DNA of 64,000 bases, taken from positions 2,728,001 to 2,792,000 of the forward strand of contig NZ_BAAAWH010000001.1 of the NCBI RefSeq assembly GCF_039534975.1. The letters run 5' to 3'. Below, piece after piece: positions 7,683 through 16,245 of this stretch. This stretch comes from Microbacterium terregens. Lineage in GTDB: Bacteria > Actinomycetota > Actinomycetes > Actinomycetales > Microbacteriaceae. Below the pieces are notes generated by a model. It had not been told where the DNA came from and ran no database searches. It saw nothing but the letters and a program-made list of their open reading frames with translations. The position numbers and the translations under genes were made by a program. Position 1 is the first letter of the stretch. The number at the start of each line of letters is the position of its first letter.

Positions 7683-8723
7683 TCAGACGAAGCGCACCCA
7701 GTTCGCGCCGCGACCTGTCTCCGCGCGCTGCAGCAGCTCGAGGCGGTCGGCATCCACCGCGTACAGCGAGATGGTCGTCGATCGCTCCCCCGCAGCGATG
7801 AGAAGAGAACCATCCGGGCTGAGAGCGAAGCCGCGCGGTTGCGGCTCGGTCGTCACGAACCGGTTGGGCGCGGACACTGAGCCGTCGTCTGCGACCGAGA
7901 CCGCGCCGAGCGTGCTCTCGGTCCGTTCCGAGCACCACAGCTGGCGGCCACCGGCACCCCCGTGGAGGTCGGCGCCCCAGATGAGGTGCTCCGCCATCGG
8001 ATCTGCACCGAATCTGCTGTGACGGAGGTTCTTCGACGGGTCGAACGCGTCGGCCGCGTCGCGCAGCTCGAGTGTTCCGGCATCCGTGTCTCGCGCGAAA
8101 TGCAGCACCTGTCCGGAGTACTCGGTGAGCACGTAGACGGCGTCCTGCGCGTCGTTCATCACCAGGTGTCGCGGGCCGCTTCCGGCGGGCGCGGCGACCG
8201 TCGCAGGTGCGAGCGGTGTCAACCGCAGATCCTCGGCCAGCGCGTACTGCGCCACGAGGTCGGCGCCGAGCGAGACGAAATAGACGAACCTGCCGTCCGC
8301 ACTGGGCAGCACGGAGTGGAGATTGGGGAACCTGATCCGCGAGACGGGTTCACCGACGACGCCGTCGACGATGGGGCAGCTGATCCCGTACCCACCGCCA
8401 TAAGAGGCTGCGAGCAGGCACGTGCCATCTCTGGACAGGGCGACGTAGTGGACATGGCCCTCGGACAGGTCGAGGCGCGGACCCGGCTCGAGCGCCCCGG
8501 TCCGCCGATCCAGCTGGAGGGTCAGGATGCCGGCGAGTCCACCTTCGGCGGTTCCCGAAACCCCCGCGTAGACGAGGTCGCGGGCCGAGTCGACCGCGAA
8601 AGTCGAGCAGCCGGTCAGCCCCGCGGTCACCGTCAGTCGCTCGAGCGACCGGTCCGCTACCCGGAAAGTGCTGATGCTGCCTTCGCCGGCGTTCGCGACG
8701 AGTACGAGGGAGGAATCCACCAT
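7683..8723 (-). CDS. Lactonase-family seven-bladed beta-propeller protein
   Basis: The 346-residue protein has repeating blade signatures (VLVANAGEGSISTF, VHYVALSRDGTCLLAASYGGG, PSADGRFVYFVSLGAD, RGFALSPDGSLLIAAGE), as in the lactonase/6-phosphogluconolactonase-like (YkgB) propeller family. The GHVHYV and PNLHSVLPSADG segments match conserved family positions. It may hydrolyse a sugar lactone; many family members have no tested activity. The start at 8723 follows a GGGGG run and excludes an upstream extension that would enter the divergent promoter region. It is divergent from the PNPOx-like gene and shares with it the region holding a DosR-type box. Confidence 0.8.
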   Translation of the reverse strand: MVDSSLVLVANAGEGSISTFRVADRSLERLTVTAGLTGCSTFAVDSARDLVYAGVSGTAEGGLAGILTLQLDRRTGALEPGPRLDLSEGHVHYVALSRDGTCLLAASYGGGYGISCPIVDGVVGEPVSRIRFPNLHSVLPSADGRFVYFVSLGADLVAQYALAEDLRLTPLAPATVAAPAGSGPRHLVMNDAQDAVYVLTEYSGQVLHFARDTDAGTLELRDAADAFDPSKNLRHSRFGADPMAEHLIWGADLHGGAGGRQLWCSERTESTLGAVSVADDGSVSAPNRFVTTEPQPRGFALSPDGSLLIAAGERSTTISLYAVDADRLELLQRAETGRGANWVRFV

Positions 8724-8900
8724 CCCCCGATCGTAAGACCTGAGTATCGACGCAGAGCGGATCGGTGCGCAGGCACCGGCGGAGCAGGCGAAAGGAACGT
8801 TCCTCTTCCCGCGGAGACATCGAAGGGCGTCACTGGAGGGGAGGGTCTCGGCTGGGTAGCCTGCAGCGTATGGCCATCGCAAGCGCGCTTTCACAGGAAC

Positions 8901-8915
8901 GGGACCTTCGGCCCT
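8901..8915. promoter_or_regulatory. DosR-type box 1
   Basis: GGGACCTTCGGCCCT matches the near-palindromic DosR/DevR binding consensus of actinobacteria (GGGAC-N4-G-N-CCC) in every conserved position. It lies 72 bp upstream of the PNPOx-like gene at 8988, in the region shared with the divergent lactonase gene. A DosR-like regulator is encoded 6.6 kb away at 15501. Confidence 0.7.
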
Positions 8916-8987
8916 CACCCGCTGAGGCAGCGAACGATTCGCTGGGTGAAGAACTGTGCTGCCGCGACAAGACCCGAGGGGGACGGT

Positions 8988-9425
8988 ATGGATGGAACGG
9001 ATGATGCGCTCGTCTTCTCGTTGAGCGAGGACGAATGCTGGAACCTGCTTGCACGGCGTGAGCTGGGGCGCCTCGCCGTAGCGGTAGACGGAAAGCCCGA
9101 CATCTTCCCCGTGAACTACGTGGTCGATGGCGCGCGCGTGTTGTTCCGCACCGCGCCCGGATCGAAGCTCGCTGATCTCTCATCGAACCCCGACGTCGCT
9201 TTCGAAGTCGACGAATACGACGCCACGTCCGCCGCGAGCGTGGTGTTGAAGGGGGTCGCCACGCGTCTCGAGCTGCAGAGCGAGATCGACCTCGCCGATG
9301 CACTTCCGCTCGCTTCGTGGATCCCTACGCTCAAGTACCGCTGGGTGCGGATCGCCCCGGTCTCCATCTCCGGCAGACGGTTCGAACGCGGCCCTGAGCC
9401 TCTTCGGTACCGCGCCTCAACCTGA
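8988..9425 (+). CDS. Pyridoxamine 5'-phosphate oxidase-like flavoprotein
   Basis: The 145-residue protein is a single split-barrel domain of the PNPOx-like superfamily (CWNLLARRELGRLAVA, DIFPVNYVVDG, VLFRTAPGSKL). Actinobacterial relatives bind FMN, F420 or haem; the cofactor here is not decided by sequence. The closest relative in the window is the longer protein at 17374, which shares the ELGRLA, FPVNY/FPLNF, APGSKL and VSGRRF/ISGRRF segments. A DosR-type box lies upstream, so expression under low oxygen is likely. The ATG at 8988 is the first in-frame start after the box. Confidence 0.8.
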   Translation: MDGTDDALVFSLSEDECWNLLARRELGRLAVAVDGKPDIFPVNYVVDGARVLFRTAPGSKLADLSSNPDVAFEVDEYDATSAASVVLKGVATRLELQSEIDLADALPLASWIPTLKYRWVRIAPVSISGRRFERGPEPLRYRAST

Positions 9426-9442
9426 TCCCGTTTCACGCTCAC

Positions 9443-9457
9443 AGGACCTTCGACCCT
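9443..9457. promoter_or_regulatory. DosR-type box 2
   Basis: AGGACCTTCGACCCT matches the DosR consensus except for A in the first position. It lies 55 bp upstream of the small membrane protein gene at 9513, immediately after the stop of the PNPOx-like gene, so the membrane protein appears to have its own box. Confidence 0.6.
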
Positions 9458-9512
9458 GCACTCGCGCCTCGGAGTCCTCGACGCTGGGTCGCACACCGAG
9501 CAGGAGGTCGGA

Positions 9513-9716
9513 ATGAGCGAGACCAGCCGCAGCGTCAGAGTGGTGCAGAAGGCGGGCCCGTGGGGGTTCTTCTTCCTCTTGGCATACATCGGCGCCGCGA
9601 TCTACTTCATCTCCCATTCCGATGGGAGCTTCTGGGGAGTCGTGCTGGGACTTCTGCACGCGATCGTGTGGCCGGTGTACCTGATCTATTACGGGTTGGA
9701 GGCGCTGTTACCGTGA
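9513..9716 (+). CDS. Small two-helix membrane protein
   Basis: A 67-residue protein with two hydrophobic helices (WGFFFLLAYIGAAIYFI and FWGVVLGLLHAIVWPVYLIYY). A strong CAGGAGG Shine-Dalgarno precedes the ATG. A DosR-type box is found 55 bp upstream. Tiny membrane proteins of this kind occur in actinobacterial dormancy clusters, without known function. Its last 9 bp overlap the end of the opposing hydrolase gene. Confidence 0.75.
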   Translation: MSETSRSVRVVQKAGPWGFFFLLAYIGAAIYFISHSDGSFWGVVLGLLHAIVWPVYLIYYGLEALLP

Positions 9717-10955
9717 CGGCGCTCGCTGCCGCAGGGCAGTGCCGTCCGCCAGGGCGATGTCCAAGAATCCCACCACTCGCGCGCGCCATTCGTCGGGCGC
9801 GGTGCGCAGCGCTTCGACGTGGCCTGCGTCATCAGCCACCCACACGTCTACGCGAGCCGGACCGACGGCAGCGAGTCGGGTCGCGACCGCCTGCTCGTCA
9901 GCGTCGTTCCCCGCCGCGATCAGAAGAAGCGGAGTGGTCGGAGCGTCGCGCACGGACTGTGCCAGGGTTGCCGGCGGACTCGGGGGCGTGAGCAGGTCGA
10001 CGAATCCGTAGGTGAGCAGGTCGAGCGTGACTTGCGCGACCCCTCGGACGCCGTACGCGTCGGCGAGCCACGTCTTGTCGGCCGCCGTACGCCCCGTCGC
10101 GCCTTCTGCGACGACAGCGCGGATCCGATCGTCCGTCCCCGCAGCCCCGATCGCCTCCTCGCCGCCCATCGACAACCCCACCACGGCGACCCGACGAGGG
10201 TCGACGTCCGTCCGGTCGACCAGCGCGTCGACCGCGGCCCGAATGTCCATCTCGCCGTACCATCCCAGGTCCATGCCCTGCCCGCCGCTGTTCCCGTGAC
10301 CGCGGGCGTCGGTGGCGAGGACGCCGAATCCGGCGTCGTGCAGGATCTGCGCGTGCGCCGCCGTGTCCCCCGCTGTGGATGCTGCTCCGTGGCGGAGCAC
10401 GACGGCCGCGCCGTTGCGCGATGGCAGATACCAACCCGACAAGTGCACGCCATCCGCTGCGGTCATCTCGATCTCCGTCGCGCCGGCGGGCATGGCCGCG
10501 CGCGACACGGAGCGCGGCGGATACACCGCCGCGAGCGCGACCGAGAGGCTGTAGACCGCGATCAGCACCGCGAGGAACCAGGGCAGCAGAATGAGGCGCG
10601 CCCATCCGTGGGTCGTGCGGAAGAGAGCAATGCCTGCGGTGACCACGAATGCGACCCCCGCTACCAGCGGGGCCACCGCGAGGGCGATGCCCAGCCCGCC
10701 GGCGCCCGTCCGTGGCAGCCCGACGCCGAGTCCGATCGATACCAGGAGCCAGCCCAGCAGGGTGGCGGCGGCGAAGACCAGGAGGCGCACGCCCACTCGA
10801 CGCCCATCGCCCGAGCGCGACTGCCGGGACGCGTCCACCGCTGCCGTGCGGACTGTGCTCACAGCGCTATCCGACGTCACCACTGCCGCCGTCACCAGAG
10901 CCGAACGTCCCGAGACGACGCCGGCCGGCTCAGGTCGACCCCGGCCCTGAGGCAC
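9708..10955 (-). CDS. Membrane-anchored alpha/beta hydrolase
   Basis: The 415-residue protein has about three N-terminal membrane helices (LLVFAAATLLGWLLVSIGLGV, GIALAVAPLVAGVAFVVTAG, LILLPWFLAVLIAVYSLSVAL), then a BAAT/dipeptidyl-peptidase-like hydrolase domain. The nucleophile elbow GLSMGG has Ser262; Asp351 (AAGNDADEQ) and His379 (DDAGHVEAL) complete the triad. The helices suggest that the catalytic domain sits on one face of the membrane. It lies between dormancy-type genes, but no clear DosR box precedes it. Substrate unknown. Confidence 0.8.
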   Translation of the reverse strand: MPQGRGRPEPAGVVSGRSALVTAAVVTSDSAVSTVRTAAVDASRQSRSGDGRRVGVRLLVFAAATLLGWLLVSIGLGVGLPRTGAGGLGIALAVAPLVAGVAFVVTAGIALFRTTHGWARLILLPWFLAVLIAVYSLSVALAAVYPPRSVSRAAMPAGATEIEMTAADGVHLSGWYLPSRNGAAVVLRHGAASTAGDTAAHAQILHDAGFGVLATDARGHGNSGGQGMDLGWYGEMDIRAAVDALVDRTDVDPRRVAVVGLSMGGEEAIGAAGTDDRIRAVVAEGATGRTAADKTWLADAYGVRGVAQVTLDLLTYGFVDLLTPPSPPATLAQSVRDAPTTPLLLIAAGNDADEQAVATRLAAVGPARVDVWVADDAGHVEALRTAPDEWRARVVGFLDIALADGTALRQRAPSR

Positions 10956-10971
10956 TCAAGGCTCCGCGCTG

Positions 10972-12243
10972 TCAGGTGTTCGGCGCTGTCTGGTGGTCAA
11001 GCTCGGCCTTCATTCCCCGGGCGAACTCGGCGCCGGCCACGTGATCGGGGTCGAAGTGGACGCCGCAGTACAGGCGTCCGTCGTAGGAGATCGCCGCCAC
11101 GCCCAGCCGGACGTTCGCCGCGAGCACGGCGACCGGCCAGATGGCCGCGATGCGGGCACCCGCGAGCTCGACGGCACCGCTGGGCCCGGGAACATTGGTG
11201 ACGAACCCGGCGACCATGTGCTGGCGGCGAGCCAACCGATCCATGAGTCGCGCGCCGACCGGTCCGCGCATGAACTCGAGCGTGCCCTGCTGCCGTGCGG
11301 TCGTCTTCTCCACCTTCGTCTGGCGGGCGATGTTCCGGATGCGCGCCTGCGGATCCGACTCGCGCAGCGGCAGTCGCACGAGCATGACGCCGACCTGATT
11401 GCCCGCCGTGCCTCGGCGGCGCAAAGCCACCGGCACGGACACCGGCAGTGCATCCGGGATCCCCTCGCCGGCTGCCGTCAGCGCCGCACGGTAGCCCGCC
11501 GCAACGGCGGCGAGGAGCGCATCGTTGACGGTCGCACCGCACACGCGGGCATTCTCCTCGAGTGCGGTGAGGCCGGCGTCCAGGAAGGTGACGCCACGAC
11601 GGGCGCTCCGCTCCCCCAGGAGCACCGTCGATCCGACCTCGCGACCGCTGAGCGTCAGGCGCATGCGGTGCAACCTGAACATCGCCCTCGCGAGGATGCT
11701 GCGCAGGTCTCGTTCGAGAGCCGGCACCGCCGCGGGCCGGGGTGCATCTGCCGCCGCAACCGATGCCGCACCCGGATGGAAGATCTGCTGCACGATGGCC
11801 ACCGCGGCCATTCCGTCGGCCAGGGCGTGGTGGATACGCAGCACCATCGCCACCCCGACGGGCCCCGCGCCGGGGACGAGGAGCAGCTCCCACATCGGGC
11901 GATCCCTCGGCAGCGGCACGCTCATCAGCTCACCGCACAGGCGCTCCAGCCCCGGCAGCCCTCCCACGGCGGCGACGAGCCGGATGTGTTCCTCCAGGTC
12001 GGGCGGTGCCTCCGCCCACCGGTGCCGGTGACCGTCCGCCACGGCGACTCGGCGCAGCTGTGGCAGCGTGGCGATCCGCTCACCGACGTGCCTGCGCACG
12101 GCATCCACATCAAGCACACCCCCGGCATGGACGAACCCGCCCTCTGCCAGCAGCCCGGCGACCAGGAACACATTCACCTGGCCGGGGTGATCGAGCACGA
12201 GGTTGGCCTCGTCGACCGCGGCCAGGCGCGGGAGCCCTCTCAT
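10972..12243 (-). CDS. Wax ester synthase / diacylglycerol acyltransferase (WS/DGAT)
   Basis: The 423-residue protein carries the WS/DGAT active-site motif HHALADG at residues 138-144 (second His, His139, expected catalytic) and the family's NxPGP-type C-terminal motif (TNVPGPSGAVELAG). It would join acyl-CoA to a fatty alcohol or diacylglycerol, making wax esters or triacylglycerol as a carbon store. In Mycobacterium tuberculosis a WS/DGAT gene (tgs1) is a DosR target. Here a degenerate DosR-like site lies about 35 bp upstream, consistent with storage-lipid synthesis in dormancy. The protein is slightly short for the family, but both motif regions are intact. Confidence 0.9.
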   Translation of the reverse strand: MRGLPRLAAVDEANLVLDHPGQVNVFLVAGLLAEGGFVHAGGVLDVDAVRRHVGERIATLPQLRRVAVADGHRHRWAEAPPDLEEHIRLVAAVGGLPGLERLCGELMSVPLPRDRPMWELLLVPGAGPVGVAMVLRIHHALADGMAAVAIVQQIFHPGAASVAAADAPRPAAVPALERDLRSILARAMFRLHRMRLTLSGREVGSTVLLGERSARRGVTFLDAGLTALEENARVCGATVNDALLAAVAAGYRAALTAAGEGIPDALPVSVPVALRRRGTAGNQVGVMLVRLPLRESDPQARIRNIARQTKVEKTTARQQGTLEFMRGPVGARLMDRLARRQHMVAGFVTNVPGPSGAVELAGARIAAIWPVAVLAANVRLGVAAISYDGRLYCGVHFDPDHVAGAEFARGMKAELDHQTAPNT

Positions 12244-12277
12244 GGGTCCATGATCGCCGCGCAGGTGCGATGAGCCT

Positions 12278-12292
12278 AGAGTCGTGAGTCCC
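12278..12292. promoter_or_regulatory. Degenerate DosR-like box
   Basis: On the minus strand the site reads GGGACTCACGACTCT: the GGGAC half and the central G-A-C fit, but the second half has CTC instead of CCC. It is 34 bp upstream of the WS/DGAT start and on the far side of the cupin gene's ribosome site, so it could serve either gene. Weaker than the other boxes. Confidence 0.4.
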
Positions 12293-12352
12293 GGTCGGGG
12301 GCATCATGGATGGATCCGGATGCATCGCGGCATCCCATCGAAGGAGACAGAC

Positions 12353-12829
12353 ATGACCATCAACGACGTCGGGCCCAACCCGAACGCCTTCGACATCGAG
12401 GCGGCCACCCGGCAGAACGAGAACTACCGGACGGTGGCGTGGACCGGAACGCACCTGCAGGTCACGCTGATGAGCATCCCGGTGGGCGAGTCCATCGGCC
12501 TGGAAGCCCACCCCGGAACGGATCAGTTCCTTCGGATCGATGCGGGCGAAGGAAAGGTCGTCATGGGGCCGGCCGAGGATCAGCTCGACTTCGAGCGTGA
12601 TGTCTCCGACGGGTGGTCGATCCAGGTTCCCGCCGGCACGTGGCACGATGTCCGCAACACCGGCGACACCCCCCTGCGCCTGTACACGATCTACGCGCCG
12701 TCGCATCACGCCGCCGGGATCGTGCAGGCGACCCGCGCCGACGCCGAGCACGATGAATCGGCCGGCACCGATGAGGCACCCAGCTGGACCGTTCAGCCGT
12801 CCGAAGGCCACCCCGACCAGCACGCCTGA
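12353..12829 (+). CDS. Cupin-domain protein
   Basis: The 158-residue protein is a single small cupin barrel: GESIGLEAHPGTDQFLRI for cupin motif 1 (His/Glu metal ligands partly replaced) and PAGTWHDVRNTGDTPLRLYTIYAP for motif 2. The start at 12353 follows AAGGAGACAG. The family is broadly annotated as mannose-6-phosphate-isomerase-like cupin; enzymatic activity is not established. It lies divergent to the WS/DGAT gene and upstream of the universal stress gene. Confidence 0.8.
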   Translation: MTINDVGPNPNAFDIEAATRQNENYRTVAWTGTHLQVTLMSIPVGESIGLEAHPGTDQFLRIDAGEGKVVMGPAEDQLDFERDVSDGWSIQVPAGTWHDVRNTGDTPLRLYTIYAPSHHAAGIVQATRADAEHDESAGTDEAPSWTVQPSEGHPDQHA

Positions 12830-12849
12830 TCCCACGGCCCCCGCCCGGC

Positions 12850-12864
12850 GGGACTTTGGACCCT
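12850..12864. promoter_or_regulatory. DosR-type box 3
   Basis: GGGACTTTGGACCCT is an excellent match to the mycobacterial DosR consensus. It lies 77 bp upstream of the GTG start of the tandem universal stress gene, which is followed by the kinase and DosR-like genes. If these form one transcript, the box would make the sensor system autoregulated, as in mycobacteria. Confidence 0.75.
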
Positions 12865-12941
12865 GGGATCGGTCGCCGGGCGGATCGTAGCCTCGGAGCT
12901 GCCGCGCGATGAAGAGCGCGTCGAGCGGCCGGGAGGCAGCT

Positions 12942-13772
12942 GTGGAACGCATGACGGTGGGCTTCGATGGGACCGAGGCATCGTTCGTCGCCCTGGACTG
13001 GGCGGCGCAACGGGCGTCGGGGCGGCCGATCCAGGTGGAGATCGCCACGGTCGATGTGGCGGACCTGTTCGCCGAAGACGTTGTCGATGACGCACTCGAG
13101 GATGCCGTGCGACGGTTCCGCAACATCGCGCCCGACGCCGAGGTCAGCGCGACCGATTTCGCGGGAAGGATGCCGGGCGCCCTGCTTCACGCGGCACGGC
13201 TCTCGGATCTCCTGGTGATCGGGGCGCATCACCGCCGACCCGTCCGTTCCGCGCTGACCGGATGGCGACCGCTGCGTATCGTGTCGCATTCCGAGGTGCC
13301 GATCGTGGTCGTGCCGGACGATTGGACGGACACCTCGGGTCCGATCCTGGTCGGAATCGACGACGATGACTCGTCCTCCGGCGCGGTGGAGTTCGCGTCC
13401 GCCGAGGCCGCGGCCAGCGGTGTGGCCCTCACGCTGCTGCACGCCTGGCGGATGCCGGGACCGACCATGGACGGATCCGTCGCGCTGCTGCCGTCGCCCA
13501 TCGAAGAGAAGGCAGCTCAACGTCGCGTTCTCGACCGTGTCTGCGCCCAGGTCGTCGAGACCCACCCGGAGGTGAAGGTGGACTGCATCCTCGCTCGGGA
13601 CAGCCCCTCGCCCGCTCTGCTGACGGAGTCGCGTCGGTCGTCGCTGCTCGTCATCGGCACGCATCGTCGAGGCCTGCTGGCCGGGTCCTTCCTGGGCTCG
13701 GTGGGTCAGGACGTGCTGGTCGAGGCGCGCGTGCCGATCTGCGTGGTCCCTGCGACCGCATCCACGCCGTAG
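12942..13772 (+). CDS. Tandem universal stress protein
   Basis: The 276-residue protein has two UspA domains. The first begins MTVGFDGTEASFVALDWAA and the second PILVGIDDDDSSSGAVEFA, ending in LLVIGTHRRGLLAGSFLGSVGQ, which contains the ATP-binding G-x2-R-G-x9 pattern of ATP-type Usp domains. The first domain has the weaker VIGAHHRRPVRSALTGW version. The GTG at 12942 is preferred because GGGAGG lies 6 bp upstream. Position next to a DosS/DosR pair mirrors Rv3134c beside dosRS in M. tuberculosis. A perfect DosR box lies upstream. Confidence 0.9.
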   Translation: MERMTVGFDGTEASFVALDWAAQRASGRPIQVEIATVDVADLFAEDVVDDALEDAVRRFRNIAPDAEVSATDFAGRMPGALLHAARLSDLLVIGAHHRRPVRSALTGWRPLRIVSHSEVPIVVVPDDWTDTSGPILVGIDDDDSSSGAVEFASAEAAASGVALTLLHAWRMPGPTMDGSVALLPSPIEEKAAQRRVLDRVCAQVVETHPEVKVDCILARDSPSPALLTESRRSSLLVIGTHRRGLLAGSFLGSVGQDVLVEARVPICVVPATASTP

Positions 13773-13827
13773 TGCCGGTATGGGGCGGCATGCGTTCTCG
13801 CTAGGATCGCGTCGACGGGAGACGGTG

Positions 13828-15504
13828 ATGACCGACGACGCAGCGGCAGACGAACGCAGAGTCGGCTCGTCAGCGGACAGCGCAGGCACTTCCCGTTCCG
13901 AGCGTCGCGTGCGCGACCTGCTGCGGGCGAGTACGTCGATCGTGGAGCGGCTGGACCTGGAGGTCGTTCTCCGCCGCATCGTCGAGGCGGGAATGAAGCT
14001 TGTCGGCGCTCGGTACGGCGCGCTGGGCGTGATCAGTCGCGAAGGCGGCCTGGAGCGCTTCATCCACGTGGGCATCGACCGCGACATGGCCACCGCGATC
14101 GGCCACCTGCCGACGGGTCGCGGTCTGCTCGGCGCGGTCATCACCGACCGGGAGCCGATTCGCTTGGCGCATCTGGCTGACGATCCGCGCTCGGTCGGCT
14201 TTCCGGACCACCACCCGGACATGGACTCCTTCCTGGGCGTCCCCGTGCGGGTCGGCGAACAGATCTACGGCAATCTCTACCTGACCCAGGGCGAGAGCGG
14301 GCCGTTCAGTGCGGACGATCAGGAACTCATCGTCGCGTTGGCGGCGACCGCGGGAATCGCGATCGAGAACGCGCACCTGTACGACGTGGCGAAGACGCGG
14401 GAGGCGTGGAACGCGACGATCGCAGACGTCATGGCGGCGATGCTGGACGTGTCCGGCGAGAACGTCCTGGACGTCCTCGCCGAGCGCGTCGCAGCGTTGA
14501 TCGACGCGGACCTCGTCGCCGTCGCCATCCCGCACGGCGACAACGAGCTCATCCTCTCCACCGTGCACGGCCGATCCGCCACGCAACTGCGCGGCCGCAC
14601 GTTCAGCGCTGCCGGGACGCTCACCGCCCGCGCTCTGGCGAGCCGGCAGGCCGTGAGCATCGAGGGCGAGCCGGCCACGGCCATGTTCGATCTGCGACCC
14701 GGTCTCGGGCCGACCGTCGCCATCCCGCTCTTCGCGGGCGACGAACCGCTGGGCGTCCTCACCATCTCACGCAAGCCCGACGGCCCGGGCTTCACGGCTG
14801 CGGACCTCGAGATGGCCTTCGCGTTCGCCGCCCAGGCGAGCATCGCGCTGGAGGTGGTGCGTGCCAGAGACGACCGCAGACGTCTGGAGACCACGCAGGA
14901 CCGGGCCCGAATCGCCCGAGACCTGCACGACCAGGTCATCCAGCGACTGTTCGGCGCCGGACTCGCCCTCCAGGGCGTGTCCTCGCTCGTGGACGCCGAC
15001 TCATCCGCGGCCATCGAGGCTCAGATCGACGTGATCGATGCCACCATCAAAGACATCCGCACGATCATCTTCGCCCTCAGCAGCGGCGACCGGCCCGGCA
15101 CCAAGCGCCTGCGCGATCGGCTGCTCGACGTCGCCTCCGATGTCGCCGACTCGTTGCCGACGCCGCCGAGGATCGCCTTCGCCGGCCCCCTCGACAGCCT
15201 CGTCTCGCTGGGTCTGGCGGACGACATGGTGGCCGTGCTCCGCGAACTGCTGACCAACATCGTCAAACACGCGCACGCTCACACCGTCGAGATCGCCGTC
15301 GCGGTCACCGACGACCGGGTCGAGCTGCGCGTGGACGACAACGGAGTGGGTGTGCCGGATTCGGTTCCCCGCAGCGGCCTGGCGAACATCGCCACCCGCG
15401 CCGCCCTGCGCGGCGGTGACTGCGAGGTCACGCGACTGCCCGGTGGTGGCACGCGCGTGCGGTGGCACGCGCCGACGGACAACGAGGAAGGAGCCGACGG
15501 ATGA
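13828..15504 (+). CDS. DosS/DevS-like double-GAF sensor histidine kinase
   Basis: The 558-residue protein has GAF A (about 40-190), GAF B (about 205-350), a HisKA_3 dimerisation domain with ARDLHDQVIQRLF (phosphate acceptor His367) and a C-terminal HATPase with LRELLTNIVKHA and DDNGVGVP. GAF A closely follows mycobacterial DosS: VGFPDHHPDM corresponds to the segment holding the haem ligand His149 of DosS, and His129 is the aligned residue. That predicts a haem-based oxygen/NO/CO or redox sensor. The stop overlaps the regulator start (ATGA), so the two are coupled. The ATG at 13828 follows CGGGAGACG. Confidence 0.93.
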   Translation: MTDDAAADERRVGSSADSAGTSRSERRVRDLLRASTSIVERLDLEVVLRRIVEAGMKLVGARYGALGVISREGGLERFIHVGIDRDMATAIGHLPTGRGLLGAVITDREPIRLAHLADDPRSVGFPDHHPDMDSFLGVPVRVGEQIYGNLYLTQGESGPFSADDQELIVALAATAGIAIENAHLYDVAKTREAWNATIADVMAAMLDVSGENVLDVLAERVAALIDADLVAVAIPHGDNELILSTVHGRSATQLRGRTFSAAGTLTARALASRQAVSIEGEPATAMFDLRPGLGPTVAIPLFAGDEPLGVLTISRKPDGPGFTAADLEMAFAFAAQASIALEVVRARDDRRRLETTQDRARIARDLHDQVIQRLFGAGLALQGVSSLVDADSSAAIEAQIDVIDATIKDIRTIIFALSSGDRPGTKRLRDRLLDVASDVADSLPTPPRIAFAGPLDSLVSLGLADDMVAVLRELLTNIVKHAHAHTVEIAVAVTDDRVELRVDDNGVGVPDSVPRSGLANIATRAALRGGDCEVTRLPGGGTRVRWHAPTDNEEGADG

Positions 15505-16145
15505 CGCGCGTGTTCCTGCTCGATGACCACGAGATCGTCCGACGCGGCATCGCACAGCTGGTCGACGCGGAACCCGACCTCGAGGTGGTCGGCGAAGCGG
15601 CCAACGTGCGCGAGGCGATGCGCCGGATCGAGGCCACCCGGCCCGATGTCGCCGTACTGGATGTGCGGCTCCCCGACGGGAACGGCATCGACCTGTGCCG
15701 CGACATCCGCTCCACGCATCCGGAGGTCTTCTGCCTCATCCTGACCGGCTACGACGACGATCAGGCGCTGCGCTCCGCGGTCCTCGCCGGCGCCAGCGGC
15801 TACGTCCTGAAGGATGTGCGCAGTGGCCTGCTCGTGCAGGCGATCCGCCGTGCCGCCGCCGGAGGCACCGTCCAGCCGCCCGACGTGATGTGGCGAGCCG
15901 CCCGAGCCCTGCACAGCGAGCATTCCGACCGTCCCGATCCGGCCGTCCCCGCACTGTCGCTGCGGGAGAGTCAGGTGCTGTCGCTGATCGCCGAGGGCCT
16001 GACCAATCGCGAGATCGGCGACCGGCTCGGGATCGCGGAGAAGACGGTCAAGAACTACGTCAGTGGCCTGCTCGCCAAGCTCGGCATGGAGCGTCGCACG
16101 CAAGCGGCCGTGTACGGCGCCGAGCGCAAGCACCATTCGGACTAG
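15501..16145 (+). CDS. DosR/DevR-like NarL-family response regulator
   Basis: The 214-residue regulator begins MTRVFLLDDHEIVRRG, with phosphoacceptor Asp54 in AVLDVRLPDGNGIDLCRDI, the same residue number as in M. tuberculosis DosR. The C-terminal LuxR-type helix-turn-helix has LTNREIGDRLGIAEKTVKNYVSGLLAKLGMERRTQAAVY; the recognition helix AEKTVKNYV keeps the Lys and Asn residues used by DosR to contact its box. It should bind the GGGAC-type sites listed in this region and activate the dormancy genes when phosphorylated by the adjacent kinase. Gene symbol not assigned because orthology cannot be tested here. Confidence 0.93.
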   Translation: MTRVFLLDDHEIVRRGIAQLVDAEPDLEVVGEAANVREAMRRIEATRPDVAVLDVRLPDGNGIDLCRDIRSTHPEVFCLILTGYDDDQALRSAVLAGASGYVLKDVRSGLLVQAIRRAAAGGTVQPPDVMWRAARALHSEHSDRPDPAVPALSLRESQVLSLIAEGLTNREIGDRLGIAEKTVKNYVSGLLAKLGMERRTQAAVYGAERKHHSD

Positions 16146-16170
16146 CCGCCGCGCTCGCGCACCAGACGAC

Positions 16171-16185
16171 GGGACGTTCGGCCCA
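16171..16185. promoter_or_regulatory. DosR-type box 4
   Basis: GGGACGTTCGGCCCA fits the DosR consensus in all core positions. It lies 60 bp upstream of the flavodoxin gene and 26 bp beyond the response regulator stop, marking a new transcription unit. Confidence 0.7.
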
Positions 16186-16245
16186 TGTGCGCGATGCCCG
16201 GCAGGTGCAGACTCCCCATGCCAAGCCAGCGAAGGGGAAGGGACA

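Noticed and set aside
12561..14222. A 553-codon open frame on the minus strand opposite the cupin, universal stress and kinase genes
   Set aside because: It is antisense to three well-supported genes with recognisable domains, and its translation (Arg/Pro-rich, repetitive) has no domain. GC-rich third positions commonly open such antisense frames.
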